64,000 bases of DNA, from assembly GCA_963712175.1 (NCBI GenBank), contig CAVQGZ010000004.1, forward strand, positions 248,001 to 312,000, in the 5' to 3' direction. The DNA comes from CAVQGZ01 sp963712175. GTDB taxonomy: Bacteria > Actinomycetota > Actinomycetes > Jiangellales > Jiangellaceae. Made by a program: the position numbers and the translations under genes. Below are positions 24,848-33,399 of the stretch, in pieces (the first letter of the stretch is position 1; the number at the start of each line of letters is the position of its first letter). Under the pieces are notes generated by a model that saw only the letters and a list, made by a program, of their open reading frames with translations, was not told the origin of the DNA and made no database searches.

Positions 24848-25651
24848 ATGGATGTCGTCGACCAGGTTCGTCTGCACGCCGGCGTCTTGCCCCGGTCCCG
24901 CCTGCCCCGCCGTGCGCTGGCTCGCGCGGTGTCGGAGGGTCGGCTCGTCCCGCTCGGACGGTCCCTGGTCGCCGTCCCTGAGCTGTCGGAGGCGCAGCAG
25001 TCCGCGTTCGCGGTCGGCGGCGTGCTCAGCTGCGCGTCTGCGGCTGCCGCGCATGGTCTGCCGCTGATCTCTCGTCGCCACATGATGCATGTCACGGTTC
25101 CGAGGAGCCGATCCGGGCGCTCCGGTCGCGGGCTGGTGCTTCACCGGCGAGACGTGTCGTCGCTCGATGGCGTCACCACCCTCGCCCGGACCGCCGCTGA
25201 CTGTGCTCGTTGCCTGACCGACCTGGAGGCAATCGCCGTGGTTGATGCCGTGCTCAACCGGGGCGTCGAACGAGACGCCGTGGTGGCTGAGCTGTACGGG
25301 CGTGGGGCCCGCGCCGCTCGGTCTGTGGTGGCCCTGGCTGACGGACGGTCCCAGTCCTCGGGTGAGAGCGTCGCGCGGGTGACACTTGTGCGCGCGGGAC
25401 TGCGGGTCGAGCCGCAGGTGTTCGTCGCCGGGGTTGGCTGGGTCGACCTGGTGGTCGAGGGAAGGGTTGTCGTCGAGGTCGACGGGTTCGCCTACCACGC
25501 AGACGCGAAGCAGTTCGCGCTCGACCGGCGCCGCGACGCGGCGCTGGTGGCGATGGGCTATCGCGTCCTGCGGTTCACGTGGGTCGACGTGGTCACGAGG
25601 CCGGCCTACGTGGTCGAGATGGTGCGTCGCGCGCTGGCTCTGTCGGCATAG
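24848..25651 (+). CDS. DUF559 (restriction-endonuclease-like) protein with AbiEi-like N-terminus
   Basis: 267 residues. The N-terminal half looks like the helix-turn-helix/AbiEi-type region common to these proteins (LVPLGRSLVAVPELSEAQQ, ALSCASAAAAHGLP-like segment). The C-terminal 100 residues fit DUF559, a PD-(D/E)XK-like fold: GWVDLVVEGRVVVEVDGFAY, then DRRRDAALVAMGYRVLRFTW. Such genes are frequent and variable in actinobacterial genomes; their role is unproven, a nuclease being likely. It ends 5 bp before a perfect inverted repeat. A TTG two codons upstream is an alternative start. Confidence 0.82.
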   Translation: MDVVDQVRLHAGVLPRSRLPRRALARAVSEGRLVPLGRSLVAVPELSEAQQSAFAVGGVLSCASAAAAHGLPLISRRHMMHVTVPRSRSGRSGRGLVLHRRDVSSLDGVTTLARTAADCARCLTDLEAIAVVDAVLNRGVERDAVVAELYGRGARAARSVVALADGRSQSSGESVARVTLVRAGLRVEPQVFVAGVGWVDLVVEGRVVVEVDGFAYHADAKQFALDRRRDAALVAMGYRVLRFTWVDVVTRPAYVVEMVRRALALSA

Positions 25652-25655
25652 GCGT

Positions 25656-25751
25656 ACGCGAATCCACACATTCGTGGAGTCCAGCCCCCCGATGGACCCA
25701 CATAAGCCCAGGTCGCTGGTCGGGCCGAGCAGCGAATGTGTGGATTCGCGT
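25656..25751. repeat. Perfect 19-bp inverted repeat with 58-nt spacer
   Basis: ACGCGAATCCACACATTCG (25656-25674) and its exact complement (25733-25751) lie in the gap between the convergent DUF559 and crtI genes. It could end transcription from both sides, but the spacer is long for a terminator. The arms are AT-richer than their surroundings. A recombination or mobile-element border is an alternative. Confidence 0.85.
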
Positions 25752-25770
25752 CCACCAGGCGAGCCGGGGC

Positions 25771-27265
25771 CTAGCGCCAGGCGCGGGACCGGTAGCTGGG
25801 GTCGGGTCCCAGCACTCGCTCGGCTGCCAGCCGGCCGGAGACCAGCACCATGGGCACCCCCACCCCAGGTTGGGTGCCGGAGCCGGTGAACACGACGTTC
25901 TCGCCCCAGATGTTGCGCGGCCGGAACGGTCCGGTCTGCAGGAAGGAGTGGGCGCTCGCGAACGGGGCGCCCATCTCCATGCCGCGTGCCTCCCAGTCCA
26001 GCGGAGTGGTGAGGTGCTCGACCTCGATGGAGTCGCCGAACCCGACGTACCCGGCGTGCTCCATCGTGCGCACCATCTCGTCTCGGAAGGGTCCGGCGAG
26101 CTTCGTCCAGTCCTGACCCCCATGCAGGTTCGGTGTCATGAACAGCACGTAGTAGCTCTGCTTGCCTTCCGGGGCGAGCGACGGGTCGGACATCGTGTGG
26201 TTGCTGACCAGGAACGACGGGTCGGTCGGCAGCACCTCGTCGTCGACGAGCTCGCGGAAGGTCTGCGCCCAGGGCTCACCGAAGTGGATGTTGTGGTGGC
26301 CGATCTTGGAGTACTGAGCCGAGGACCCCACCAGCAGCAGGGCGCACGACGGGGAGTAGCGCAGCGGACGCCGCAACGGGTGGCGCAGCAGGTCTCGCCG
26401 AGCGACGGGCAGGTCGGGGTTGAGCACGACCACGTCGGCTGGGATCCGCTCGCCGTCGGCCGTCATGACGGCCACCGCTCGCTCGCCCCGGGTCTCGACA
26501 CCCGTCACCGTCGTTGAGTAGCGGAACTCCACTCCGTGCTTCTGCGCGGCCCCCGCCAACGCACGGGGCACCGCATGCATGCCGCCCTTGGGGAAGAAGA
26601 CCCCCGCGACGCTGTCCATGTAGGCGATCACGGCGTAGATGGCGAACGCGTCGTAGGGGCTCATGCCGGCGTACAGCGCCTGGAAGGAGAAGAGCCGCTG
26701 CGTACGGGGGTCCTTCAGGTACTGGGCGACCTTGGGTGACAACCGGCGGAACCCGCCCATGGCGACCAGCCGGGCGAGCTCCGGGGTGACCAGGTCGAAC
26801 GGGGAGTCGAGGTTGCGGTCGATGAAGTGCCGCTGCTCCAGCCGGTACAGCTCAGAGACGAACTCGACGAACTCCACGTACCCGGCGGCTTCCTCAGGGC
26901 CGATGACCCGGCGGATCTCCTCGGCCATGGCCTGCGGGTTCGGATGAGTGTCCAGGACGGAGCCGTCGGGGTAGAAGGCTCGGTACAGCGGGTCGAGGGG
27001 CTCAAGGGTGAGCCAGTCCTCCATGCGTTCACCGACGGCGTCGAAGGCGTCGGCGATCAGGTCCGGCATCGTCAGCACCGTCGGACCGGTGTCGAACGAG
27101 TAGCCGTCCACCGTCAGGAGCCCATTGCGTCCGCCGGGTACGGCCTCGCGTTCGAGGACCGTGACGCGCGCGGCCTGCGCCGGCCAGTCGAAGGGCGGCG
27201 GAGAGCCCGGCCAATCCCGCCCCGACGACCACGACGTGGTCGGTGGGACCCGTGACAGTTCTCAT
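25771..27265 (-). pseudogene. crtI: Phytoene desaturase, frameshifted near the N-terminus
   Basis: The FAD-binding N-terminus (MRTVTGPTDHVVVVGAGLAG, then LSAALRLAGAG) starts at ATG 27265 with a GAGGAG ribosome site. The rest (VTVLEREAVPGGRNGLLTV, then DGYSFDTGPTVLTMPDL to the end) is in another frame. One extra base within the CGCGCGC run at about 27164-27172 explains the shift. Otherwise all CrtI hallmarks are there, including GSGTQPGVGVPMVLVSGRLA near the C-terminus. The intact enzyme would desaturate phytoene to lycopene (or neurosporene). As written, translation from the proper start stops early; an internal restart would lack the FAD dinucleotide motif. Sequencing error is a real alternative. 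Confidence 0.88.
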
Positions 27266-27313
27266 GCGTTCTCCTCAGGCGAGCTGGACTCAGACGTCAT
27301 GAACCGCGCCACG

Positions 27314-28407
27314 TCACAGCCGACGGGCGGTTGCCGCCCCGATGAGCGACTCGAGCACACCCCTGGTGGGCTCGGCGATGTCTGCCCGCGCCAGCGCTGA
27401 GCGTGCCTCGGCGACCAGGTCGTCGATCAGATGCTCCACGTGGGCGAGGGCGGCGGTGTCGATGATCACTTCTCGCAGCTCCGCGACGCTGCCGGCGTCC
27501 AGACGCGGGTCACCGAGGTGTCGGCGCAGCGACGCCTGCTGGGCGGGGCTGCCCTGCTCCATGGCGAAGGCCACCAGCATGGTTCGTTTGCCCTCGCGCA
27601 GGTCGTCACCGGCCGGCTTGCCGGTCTGCTCCGGGTCGCCGAAGACCCCGAGCACGTCGTCACGTAGCTGGAATGCCTCGCCGAGCGGCAGCCCGTAGGC
27701 CGAGTAGGCGGCCATGAGCTCGGGGCCGGCACCGGCGAGGCTCCCGCCGAGCAGCAGGGGGTGCTCGATCGTGTACTTCGCGCTCTTGTACCGGATGACC
27801 TGGCGGGCCCGCTGCGCTGCTCCGTCGTCCTGACCGGCGCGGGCCTGCTCCAGCATGTCGAGGTACTGCCCGCCCATCAGCTCGGTGCGCATCCGGTCGA
27901 AGATGACGCGACCGCGGGCCAGGGCCCCGTCGTCGAGCCCGGAGCCGGTGAGCAGCTCGTCGCTCCACGACAGGCACAGGTCGCCGAGCAGGATCGCCGC
28001 TGCCTCACCGAACCGCTCCGGGGTGCCCAGCCACGACGACCCCCGGTGCAGGTCGGCGAAGCGACGGTGGATGGCAGGCATGCCCCGCCGCGTGTCGGAG
28101 TCGTCCATGACATCGTCGTGGATGAGTGCCGCTGCCTGGAACAGCTCGAGTGCGGTCGCCGCTCGGACGATGGCGTCACCGGCGTACCGGCGTCCCCGTC
28201 GGACGCGCCTCCCGCCCCGCGCCAGCCCCAGTAGCAGAATGCCGGGCGCAAGCGCTTGCCCCCCCGCGTCAGGTCGGCGGCCGCATCGACGAGCGGCGCC
28301 AGGTCGTCGCTGACGGCCTGCAGGACCTCGCCCTGATGGGCCAGCACCTCGTCGAGCACGACCTGGACCCGTGAGCGAAGCTCCTCGACGTCGAACGGAC
28401 CGGGCAC
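27314..28407 (-). pseudogene. crtE: Geranylgeranyl diphosphate synthase, frameshifted
   Basis: Polyprenyl synthase of the IdsA/CrtE type. The first part (VPGPFDVEELRSRVQVVLDE to GGKRLRPAFCYWGWRGAGG) is in one frame. The rest (RYAGDAIVRAATALELFQAA, IHDDVMDDSDTRRG, second motif RDDVLGVFGD) is in another. A missing G in the CCCC/GGGG run at 28194-28197 would restore a continuous protein of about 363 residues. Both Asp-rich motifs are intact downstream of the shift. The GTG at 28407 lies 7 nt after TAGCCT; a GTG at 28413 is also in frame. It should head a crtE-crtI operon (48 bp gap). Confidence 0.87.
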
Positions 28408-28414
28408 GGCCACG

Positions 28415-28420
28415 AGGCTA
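28415..28420 (-). promoter_or_regulatory. -10 box of crtE promoter (TAGCCT-N7-GTG)
   Basis: TAGCCT on the minus strand lies 7 nt before GTG 28407. It is divergent from the metF promoter 40 bp away. Confidence 0.45.
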
Positions 28421-28459
28421 GGCCAGCGCCTCGCGCGCGTCCTGCCCAGGGCGGGCGCC

Positions 28460-28465
28460 TACTCT
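28460..28465 (+). promoter_or_regulatory. -10 box of leaderless metF promoter (TACTCT-N6-GTG)
   Basis: TACTCT ends 6 nt before GTG 28472, with no ribosome site. Confidence 0.5.
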
Positions 28466-28471
28466 TGCCCG

Positions 28472-29377
28472 GTGACCACCCACCGGATGGACAAGCGCGC
28501 CCGCACCGGCCGCGCCAGCATCCGGACGCGACTGCTCGACCCCGCGCCGACGTTCTCGTTCGAGTTCTTCCCACCCCGGACCGACGCCGGTGAGCAGGCG
28601 CTCTGGCAGGCCCTGCGTGAGCTCGAGCCGCTTCGCCCCGGGTTCGTGTCGGTGACGTACGGGGCCGGTGGCTCCACGCGCGACAGGACGGTCCGCGTGA
28701 CCAGGCGCATCGCCGAGGAGACCACTCTCACACCGATGGCCCATCTCACATGCGTGGGCAGCAGCCGCGCCGAGCTGGCGTCGGTGCTGGGGGAGTACGC
28801 GGACGCGGGCATCCACAGCGTGCTCGCCCTGCGTGGCGACCCGCCCGGCGGTCCGGGGGCGTCCTTCGAGCAGCACCCGGAGGGGCTTGCGCACGCCGCC
28901 GACCTCGTGTCGCTCGTCCGCTCGCTGGGCAGCTTCGAGGTCGGCGTTGCGGCCTTCCCCGAGGGCCACCCCGAAGCCCGCGACCTCGACCACGACGCCG
29001 ACGTGCTGGTGGCCAAGGCCGACGCCGGGGCAGACTTCGCGATCACGCAGTTCTTCTTCTCCGCCGATGACTACCTGCGCCTCGTCGACCGGGTTCGCTC
29101 GCGCGGCTGCGACCTCCCGATCGTCGCGGGCATCATGCCGGTCACGAACGTCTCGCAGATCGAGCGTTTCGCCCAGCTGTCCGGGGCGGCTTTCCCGGCG
29201 TCGCTGGCGCAGCGGCTGCACGCGGTGGCCGACGACGCCGCGGCCGTGCGGGCGATCGGGGTCGAGGTGGCCACCGAGCTCGCGTCGCGGCTGCTCGCCC
29301 AGGGTGTTCCTGGGCTGCACTTCTACACCCTGAACCGGTCGACGGCGACCCGTGAGGTCTACGCCGCACTGACGTAG
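28472..29377 (+). CDS. metF: 5,10-methylenetetrahydrofolate reductase
   Basis: 301 residues, the single-domain bacterial MTHFR. FAD-dependent reduction of methylene-THF to methyl-THF for methionine synthesis. Motifs: FSFEFFPPRTDAGEQALW (catalytic Glu in FEFFPP), SVTYGAGGSTRDRT, LTCVGSSRAEL, LALRGDPPGG, and ITQFFFSADDY. GTG start without a leader. Adjacent to the polyprenyl synthase gene, as in mycobacteria. Confidence 0.95.
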   Translation: MTTHRMDKRARTGRASIRTRLLDPAPTFSFEFFPPRTDAGEQALWQALRELEPLRPGFVSVTYGAGGSTRDRTVRVTRRIAEETTLTPMAHLTCVGSSRAELASVLGEYADAGIHSVLALRGDPPGGPGASFEQHPEGLAHAADLVSLVRSLGSFEVGVAAFPEGHPEARDLDHDADVLVAKADAGADFAITQFFFSADDYLRLVDRVRSRGCDLPIVAGIMPVTNVSQIERFAQLSGAAFPASLAQRLHAVADDAAAVRAIGVEVATELASRLLAQGVPGLHFYTLNRSTATREVYAALT

Positions 29378-29389
29378 CAGGAGGCTGGC

Positions 29390-30013
29390 GTGAGCAGGAT
29401 CGAGAGCATCTCCGTGGTCGGCACGGGTCGCGCGAGGACCGCTCCTGACCTGGTCACTCTCGATCTCGGTGTCGAGGCGCACGACGCGACCGTGGACGCT
29501 GCGGTTGCCGGCTCCAACCAGTCGATGACCGCCGTGCAGGCGGCTCTGCTGGACGCCGGCGTGGCGGAGGCGGACCTGCGCACGAGCAACCTGAGCATCC
29601 GCACCGAGTACGACCGGCAAGGACGCTCGGTCAGCGGCTACGTGGTCAACCACGGCCTGACGGTGAGGCTGCGAGACCTCGCCGGAGCCGGGGCCGTGAT
29701 CGCCACGGCCGTGGCCGCGGGGGGTGACCGGTGCCGGGTCAACAACCTGCAGATGTCGGTGGGCGACGATGCTGCGCTCGTCGAGCAGGCGATGCGCTCG
29801 GCTGTCGAGGACGCCCGCCGCCGAGCCGAGACGCTCGCCTCGAGCGTCGGCCGTTCGCTCGGGCGTGCCCTGCGGCTGAGCGAAGGCGTCGCCCAGGAGC
29901 CCGCCCCGGTGGGGGCGCGCATGATGGCGGCAGAGTCGGCGGGCAACGTCCCGCTCCAGGCGGGCTCGCACGAGGTCAGCGTCTCGGTGACGGTCGAGTG
30001 GGCGCTCGAGTGA
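29390..30013 (+). CDS. SIMPL-domain (DUF541) protein
   Basis: 207 residues of the SIMPL/DUF541 fold: VVGTGRARTAPDLVTLDLGV, a segment SGYVVNHGLTVRLRDLAGAG and a final strand HEVSVSVTVEWALE. No signal peptide, so it may stay in the cytosol, unlike many periplasmic relatives. GTG start behind AGGAGG. Function of the family is poorly known; oxidative stress links are reported for some members. Confidence 0.85.
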   Translation: MSRIESISVVGTGRARTAPDLVTLDLGVEAHDATVDAAVAGSNQSMTAVQAALLDAGVAEADLRTSNLSIRTEYDRQGRSVSGYVVNHGLTVRLRDLAGAGAVIATAVAAGGDRCRVNNLQMSVGDDAALVEQAMRSAVEDARRRAETLASSVGRSLGRALRLSEGVAQEPAPVGARMMAAESAGNVPLQAGSHEVSVSVTVEWALE

Positions 30014-30029
30014 CCCCGAGCCCGGCGGT

Positions 30030-30698
30030 GTGAGCGTGCTCGACCGCGACGCCTACCTCGACCGCTGGGCGCAGCTGCACGGTGGGTACGACCCGAGGTC
30101 GTCCATCTTGAGCCGTACCTGGCTCACGGTTGCCTACGTCCTGGCCAGACCGCTGGCGCGACTGAGGGTGCCCCCTGACCTGGTGACGTGGGTCGGAGCG
30201 GGCGTCTCGGGACTCGCGGTCTACCTGTGCTGGCTCGGTGGGCGATGGGTGATCGCTGCTGCCGTGGTCGTGGCGCTGAGCGGAGTCGTGGACAACGTGG
30301 ATGGCGCGGTGGCGGTCATGACCTCGCGCACGACGCGGTGGGGGTTCGTCCTCGACTCGTTCGTCGACCGGCTCTCCGACGGCCTCTACCTCGTCGCCCT
30401 CTGGGTCGCCGGTGCCCCCGCCTGGCTGTGCGTTCTCGCCGGTGCCCTCATGGGTCTGCAGGAGTACACGCGGGCCCGGGCCGGCAACGCCGGCATGGGT
30501 GAGATCGGCGTCGTCACCGTCTGGGAGAGGCCGACCCGAGTGATCGTGACCGCCATGTTCCTGCTCGGCGCGGGCGTCCACATCGCCTCGGCGCAGGTGT
30601 GGGCCACGGCCGGAGCGGTCGTGTGGGCGGGTCTGGGGGTTGTCGGGCTCACGCAGCTGATGGTGGTCGTGCGGCGCAGGATGACAGCGCTGGAGTAG
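30030..30698 (+). CDS. CDP-alcohol phosphatidyltransferase-family membrane protein
   Basis: 222 residues, about six membrane helices. The active-site motif D-x2-DG-x2-A-R-x8-G-x3-D-x3-D appears as VDNVDGAVAVMTSRTTRWGF followed by VLDSFVDRLSD. All four Asp residues are present, but Val replaces the usual Arg after the Ala. It should move a phospho-alcohol from CDP-diacylglycerol or a CDP-linked donor to an alcohol acceptor; neither substrate can be read. GTG start 17 bp after the SIMPL gene. Confidence 0.85.
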   Translation: MSVLDRDAYLDRWAQLHGGYDPRSSILSRTWLTVAYVLARPLARLRVPPDLVTWVGAGVSGLAVYLCWLGGRWVIAAAVVVALSGVVDNVDGAVAVMTSRTTRWGFVLDSFVDRLSDGLYLVALWVAGAPAWLCVLAGALMGLQEYTRARAGNAGMGEIGVVTVWERPTRVIVTAMFLLGAGVHIASAQVWATAGAVVWAGLGVVGLTQLMVVVRRRMTALE

Positions 30699-30724
30699 GG
30701 GGTAGCCGGGGGAGTCCGGGCGGT

Positions 30725-32242
30725 TCAGGCGTCCCCGACCAGGTCGGAGACGATCTCCGCGCTCATCCCGACCAGCGGGAGGCCCCCGCCCGGGTGTGAG
30801 GACCCGCCGACCAGGTAGAGCCCGGGGATACCGGAGCGGTTCGCCGGGCGAAGGAACGCCGCGCGCTGGCCGTTCGACGAGGTTCCGTAGATCGCACCAC
30901 CCGGCGCTCCCGTCTCGGCCTCGAGGTCCGCCGGAGTGCGCACGACCCGCCAGAGGAGGCGATCACGCACGTCCAGCCCGCGGGCCGCCATCCGGTCGAG
31001 GACGCGGTCGGCGTAGTCCTGCGCGAGCCCAGGGGTGTGCCAGTCCAGCGTGCCCGGCTGGTTGTCCGGTCCGTTCGGGTCGGTCTGCCGAGGCGCGTTC
31101 ACCAAGATGAACCACGACTCGTGGTCCGGTGGTCGCATGAGCTCGTCGTCGGGGTTGCAGATGTAGATCGCCGGATCGGGAACCGGTCGGGCCGCCCGAC
31201 GCGACGTACCGAACAGCGAGTCGAACTCGTCGTCGTAGTCCTCGGGGAACAGCACGGTGTGGTGCGCCATCCCGGGAGTCCGCCCGCGCACGGCCAGCAG
31301 CAGGACGAAGCCGGAGAAGGACAGCCCGGCCTTCTGGATGGATCGCAGCACGTCGCGAGAGGTCCGCTCCTGCGGCAGCAGCCGGCCGTACAGGGTGCTG
31401 GCGTCGCAGTTGGCGACCACGACATCGGCCGGGACGGTCTCGCCGTCGGCGAGCCGAACACCGCTCGCACGTCCGCGGTCGGTGCGCACCTGCTCCACGG
31501 TGGCGTCGGTGCGAATGCTCGCCCCGCGGAACCGGACGCGATCGGCCAGGGCCTCACCGAGGTTGCGCAGCCCACCCGGGATGTGCCACGCGCCGAAGGT
31601 CTGCTCGACGTAGGGGATCGTCGCCAGGACTCCAGGCGCCCGGCGAGGGTCGGAGCCGGAGTACGTCGCGTACCGATCGAGCATCTGGCGTAGGTGCGGA
31701 TCACGGAGGTACTGCCCGCCCAGGCCGCGCAGCGTCTGCCAGGGGGCCACGGTTCTGACATGGTCGAGGTTGCGGGCGAGGCGGACGAGCGTGCGTGGGC
31801 CCTCGAGAGGTGACTCGAGGAATGGGCCGCGGGTGATGTCCCAGATCTCGGCGGCCCGGGCGAGCATCGTCGACCACTGCTGCCCGGCGCCCTCGCCGAA
31901 GGCGTCGTCGAGGGCACGCCTGGTCCTCGCCCGTGAGGCGTTGGGCAGTCGAACCTCGGCCCCGTCGGCGAACCGGTAGTGGAACGCCGGGTCGACCGGG
32001 ACGAGCTCGAGCTCGCGTTCGAGGGGCCGACCGCTCTTGCGGAACGTGTCGCGGTAGACGGCCGGCAGGGTCAGCAGCGACGGGCCGGTGTCGAAGACGA
32101 ATCCGTCCCGCTCGTACCGCCCGAGCTTGCCGCCGATCGTCGATGCCTGCTCGAGGACGACGACGTCGTGCCCCCGCTTGGCGAGCCGAGCCGAGACCGC
32201 GAGGCCGGCCACGCCGGCCCCGATCACCGCTACCCGCGCCAT
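30725..32242 (-). CDS. crtD: CrtI/CrtD-family carotenoid desaturase
   Basis: 505 residues. FAD-binding VAVIGAGVAGLAVSARLA, then VVVLEQASTIGGKLGRYERD and FDTGPSLLTLP; C-terminal GLYLVGGSSHPGGGLPLVGM. A phytoene-desaturase family protein distinct from crtI. Next to cruG- and cruF-like genes it best fits a carotenoid 3',4'-desaturase (CrtD), acting after the 1',2'-hydratase; the exact reaction is inferred. ATG 32242 lies 9 nt after TAGGCT. 28 bp downstream of cruG on the same strand, so likely the last gene of a cruF-cruG-crtD operon. Confidence 0.85.
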   Translation of the reverse strand: MARVAVIGAGVAGLAVSARLAKRGHDVVVLEQASTIGGKLGRYERDGFVFDTGPSLLTLPAVYRDTFRKSGRPLERELELVPVDPAFHYRFADGAEVRLPNASRARTRRALDDAFGEGAGQQWSTMLARAAEIWDITRGPFLESPLEGPRTLVRLARNLDHVRTVAPWQTLRGLGGQYLRDPHLRQMLDRYATYSGSDPRRAPGVLATIPYVEQTFGAWHIPGGLRNLGEALADRVRFRGASIRTDATVEQVRTDRGRASGVRLADGETVPADVVVANCDASTLYGRLLPQERTSRDVLRSIQKAGLSFSGFVLLLAVRGRTPGMAHHTVLFPEDYDDEFDSLFGTSRRAARPVPDPAIYICNPDDELMRPPDHESWFILVNAPRQTDPNGPDNQPGTLDWHTPGLAQDYADRVLDRMAARGLDVRDRLLWRVVRTPADLEAETGAPGGAIYGTSSNGQRAAFLRPANRSGIPGLYLVGGSSHPGGGLPLVGMSAEIVSDLVGDA

Positions 32243-32270
32243 GGTGGTCCGAGCCTACGTCGGGCCCTGC

Positions 32271-33399
32271 TCAGCCGACCGATCGACCCTTCCAGGTCAG
32301 CGAACCCTGTCCGCGGCGCCGCCACGACTCGGCGACCAGCGCGCCGAACACGGCGATGGACACGGGGTGCGCCAGCACATCCGGTAGTACCGGCTGCGCC
32401 GTGGTGCGGGCCACCATGACGCGTCCGAGCACGCCGGCTCCGTACCCGACCCACCCGGCTCGCGAACCCGTGAGGAGAGCCGCGACGGGCGGGGCGACGT
32501 AGACCAGGCCGAGAGCGCCCACGACGGCGAGTGACCCCGCCGGCCCGCCGAAGGCTGTCCAGAGCGACTTGGTGTAGCCGTCGACCAGCTCGTCCCAGGA
32601 GTCGTACATGCGGCACTGCGCCATGGCCGAACCGTCCGCGGCGACACCGGAGCCGCCGGACCGCTTCACCGCCCGCAGGAGCCCGACGTCGTCCAGCACC
32701 TCCTCGGCCACGCTGGCATGGCCCCCGGCGCGCTGGTAGGCGTCGGCATCGATGACGAAGAACTGCCCGGTCGCGGCCGCCAAGGACGGTCTCGGCGAGC
32801 GCTCGGCGACGCCCAGCGGGAGCATCGTGAGCCACGACCACTCGATCAGCGGCTGCACCAGGCGCGGCCCGGGTCCGTCCGCCAGCTGACGCGGGTAGGG
32901 CGAGATCGCGTCGAGTCGGGACGAGCGCAGCAGACGCACGGCAGCGGCGAGGGCCCGGGGATCGAACGTGACGTCGGCGTCGACGAAGCAGAGCACCGAT
33001 CCGGTGGCGGCCTGGCCGAGCTGGTGACAGGCGTGCGGCTTGCCGAGCCAGCCCGGGGGAAGGGCTTTGCCGGTCAGGACCCGCAACCTCGGGTCGTCTC
33101 CGGCCGCGTTCGCGACGGCCTCCGCTGTGCCGTCCTCGCGACCCGTCGTCGAGCACCAGGATCTCGAGGTCGAGCAGCCCCTCCTGGCTCAGCAGCGACC
33201 GGATCGTCGGTGCGATGCGGTGTGCCTCGTTGCGCGCCGGCACAAGGACGGAGACTCGTTCAGCGACGGTGCCCGGGTTGTCGGGCAACCGCCGGACGCC
33301 GCGCAGGTTGAGGGCGGTGTGTGCGGTCAGCCCCATCGCGACGAGGCTGCCCACGGTCCCCATGGCTCGTAGCGCCGCGGCTGACCGTGGCCTGGTCAT
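32271..33399 (-). pseudogene. cruG: Family-2 glycosyltransferase (CruG-like), frameshifted
   Basis: N-terminal part: membrane anchor VGSLVAMGLTAHTALNLRGV, then the GT2 start RVSVLVPARNEAHRIAPTIR and LEILVLDDGS. The remainder (DGTAEAVANAAGDDPRLRVL to the C-terminal membrane helices) is in another frame; one extra base at about 33135-33138 causes the shift. Downstream motifs VLCFVDADVTFDP (DxD) and DDVGLLRAVKRSGG are intact. In carotenoid clusters this enzyme type adds a sugar to the 2'-hydroxyl group. ATG start overlaps the cruF stop (ATGA). Also similar to CrtQ-type transferases, so the acceptor is uncertain. Confidence 0.83.
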
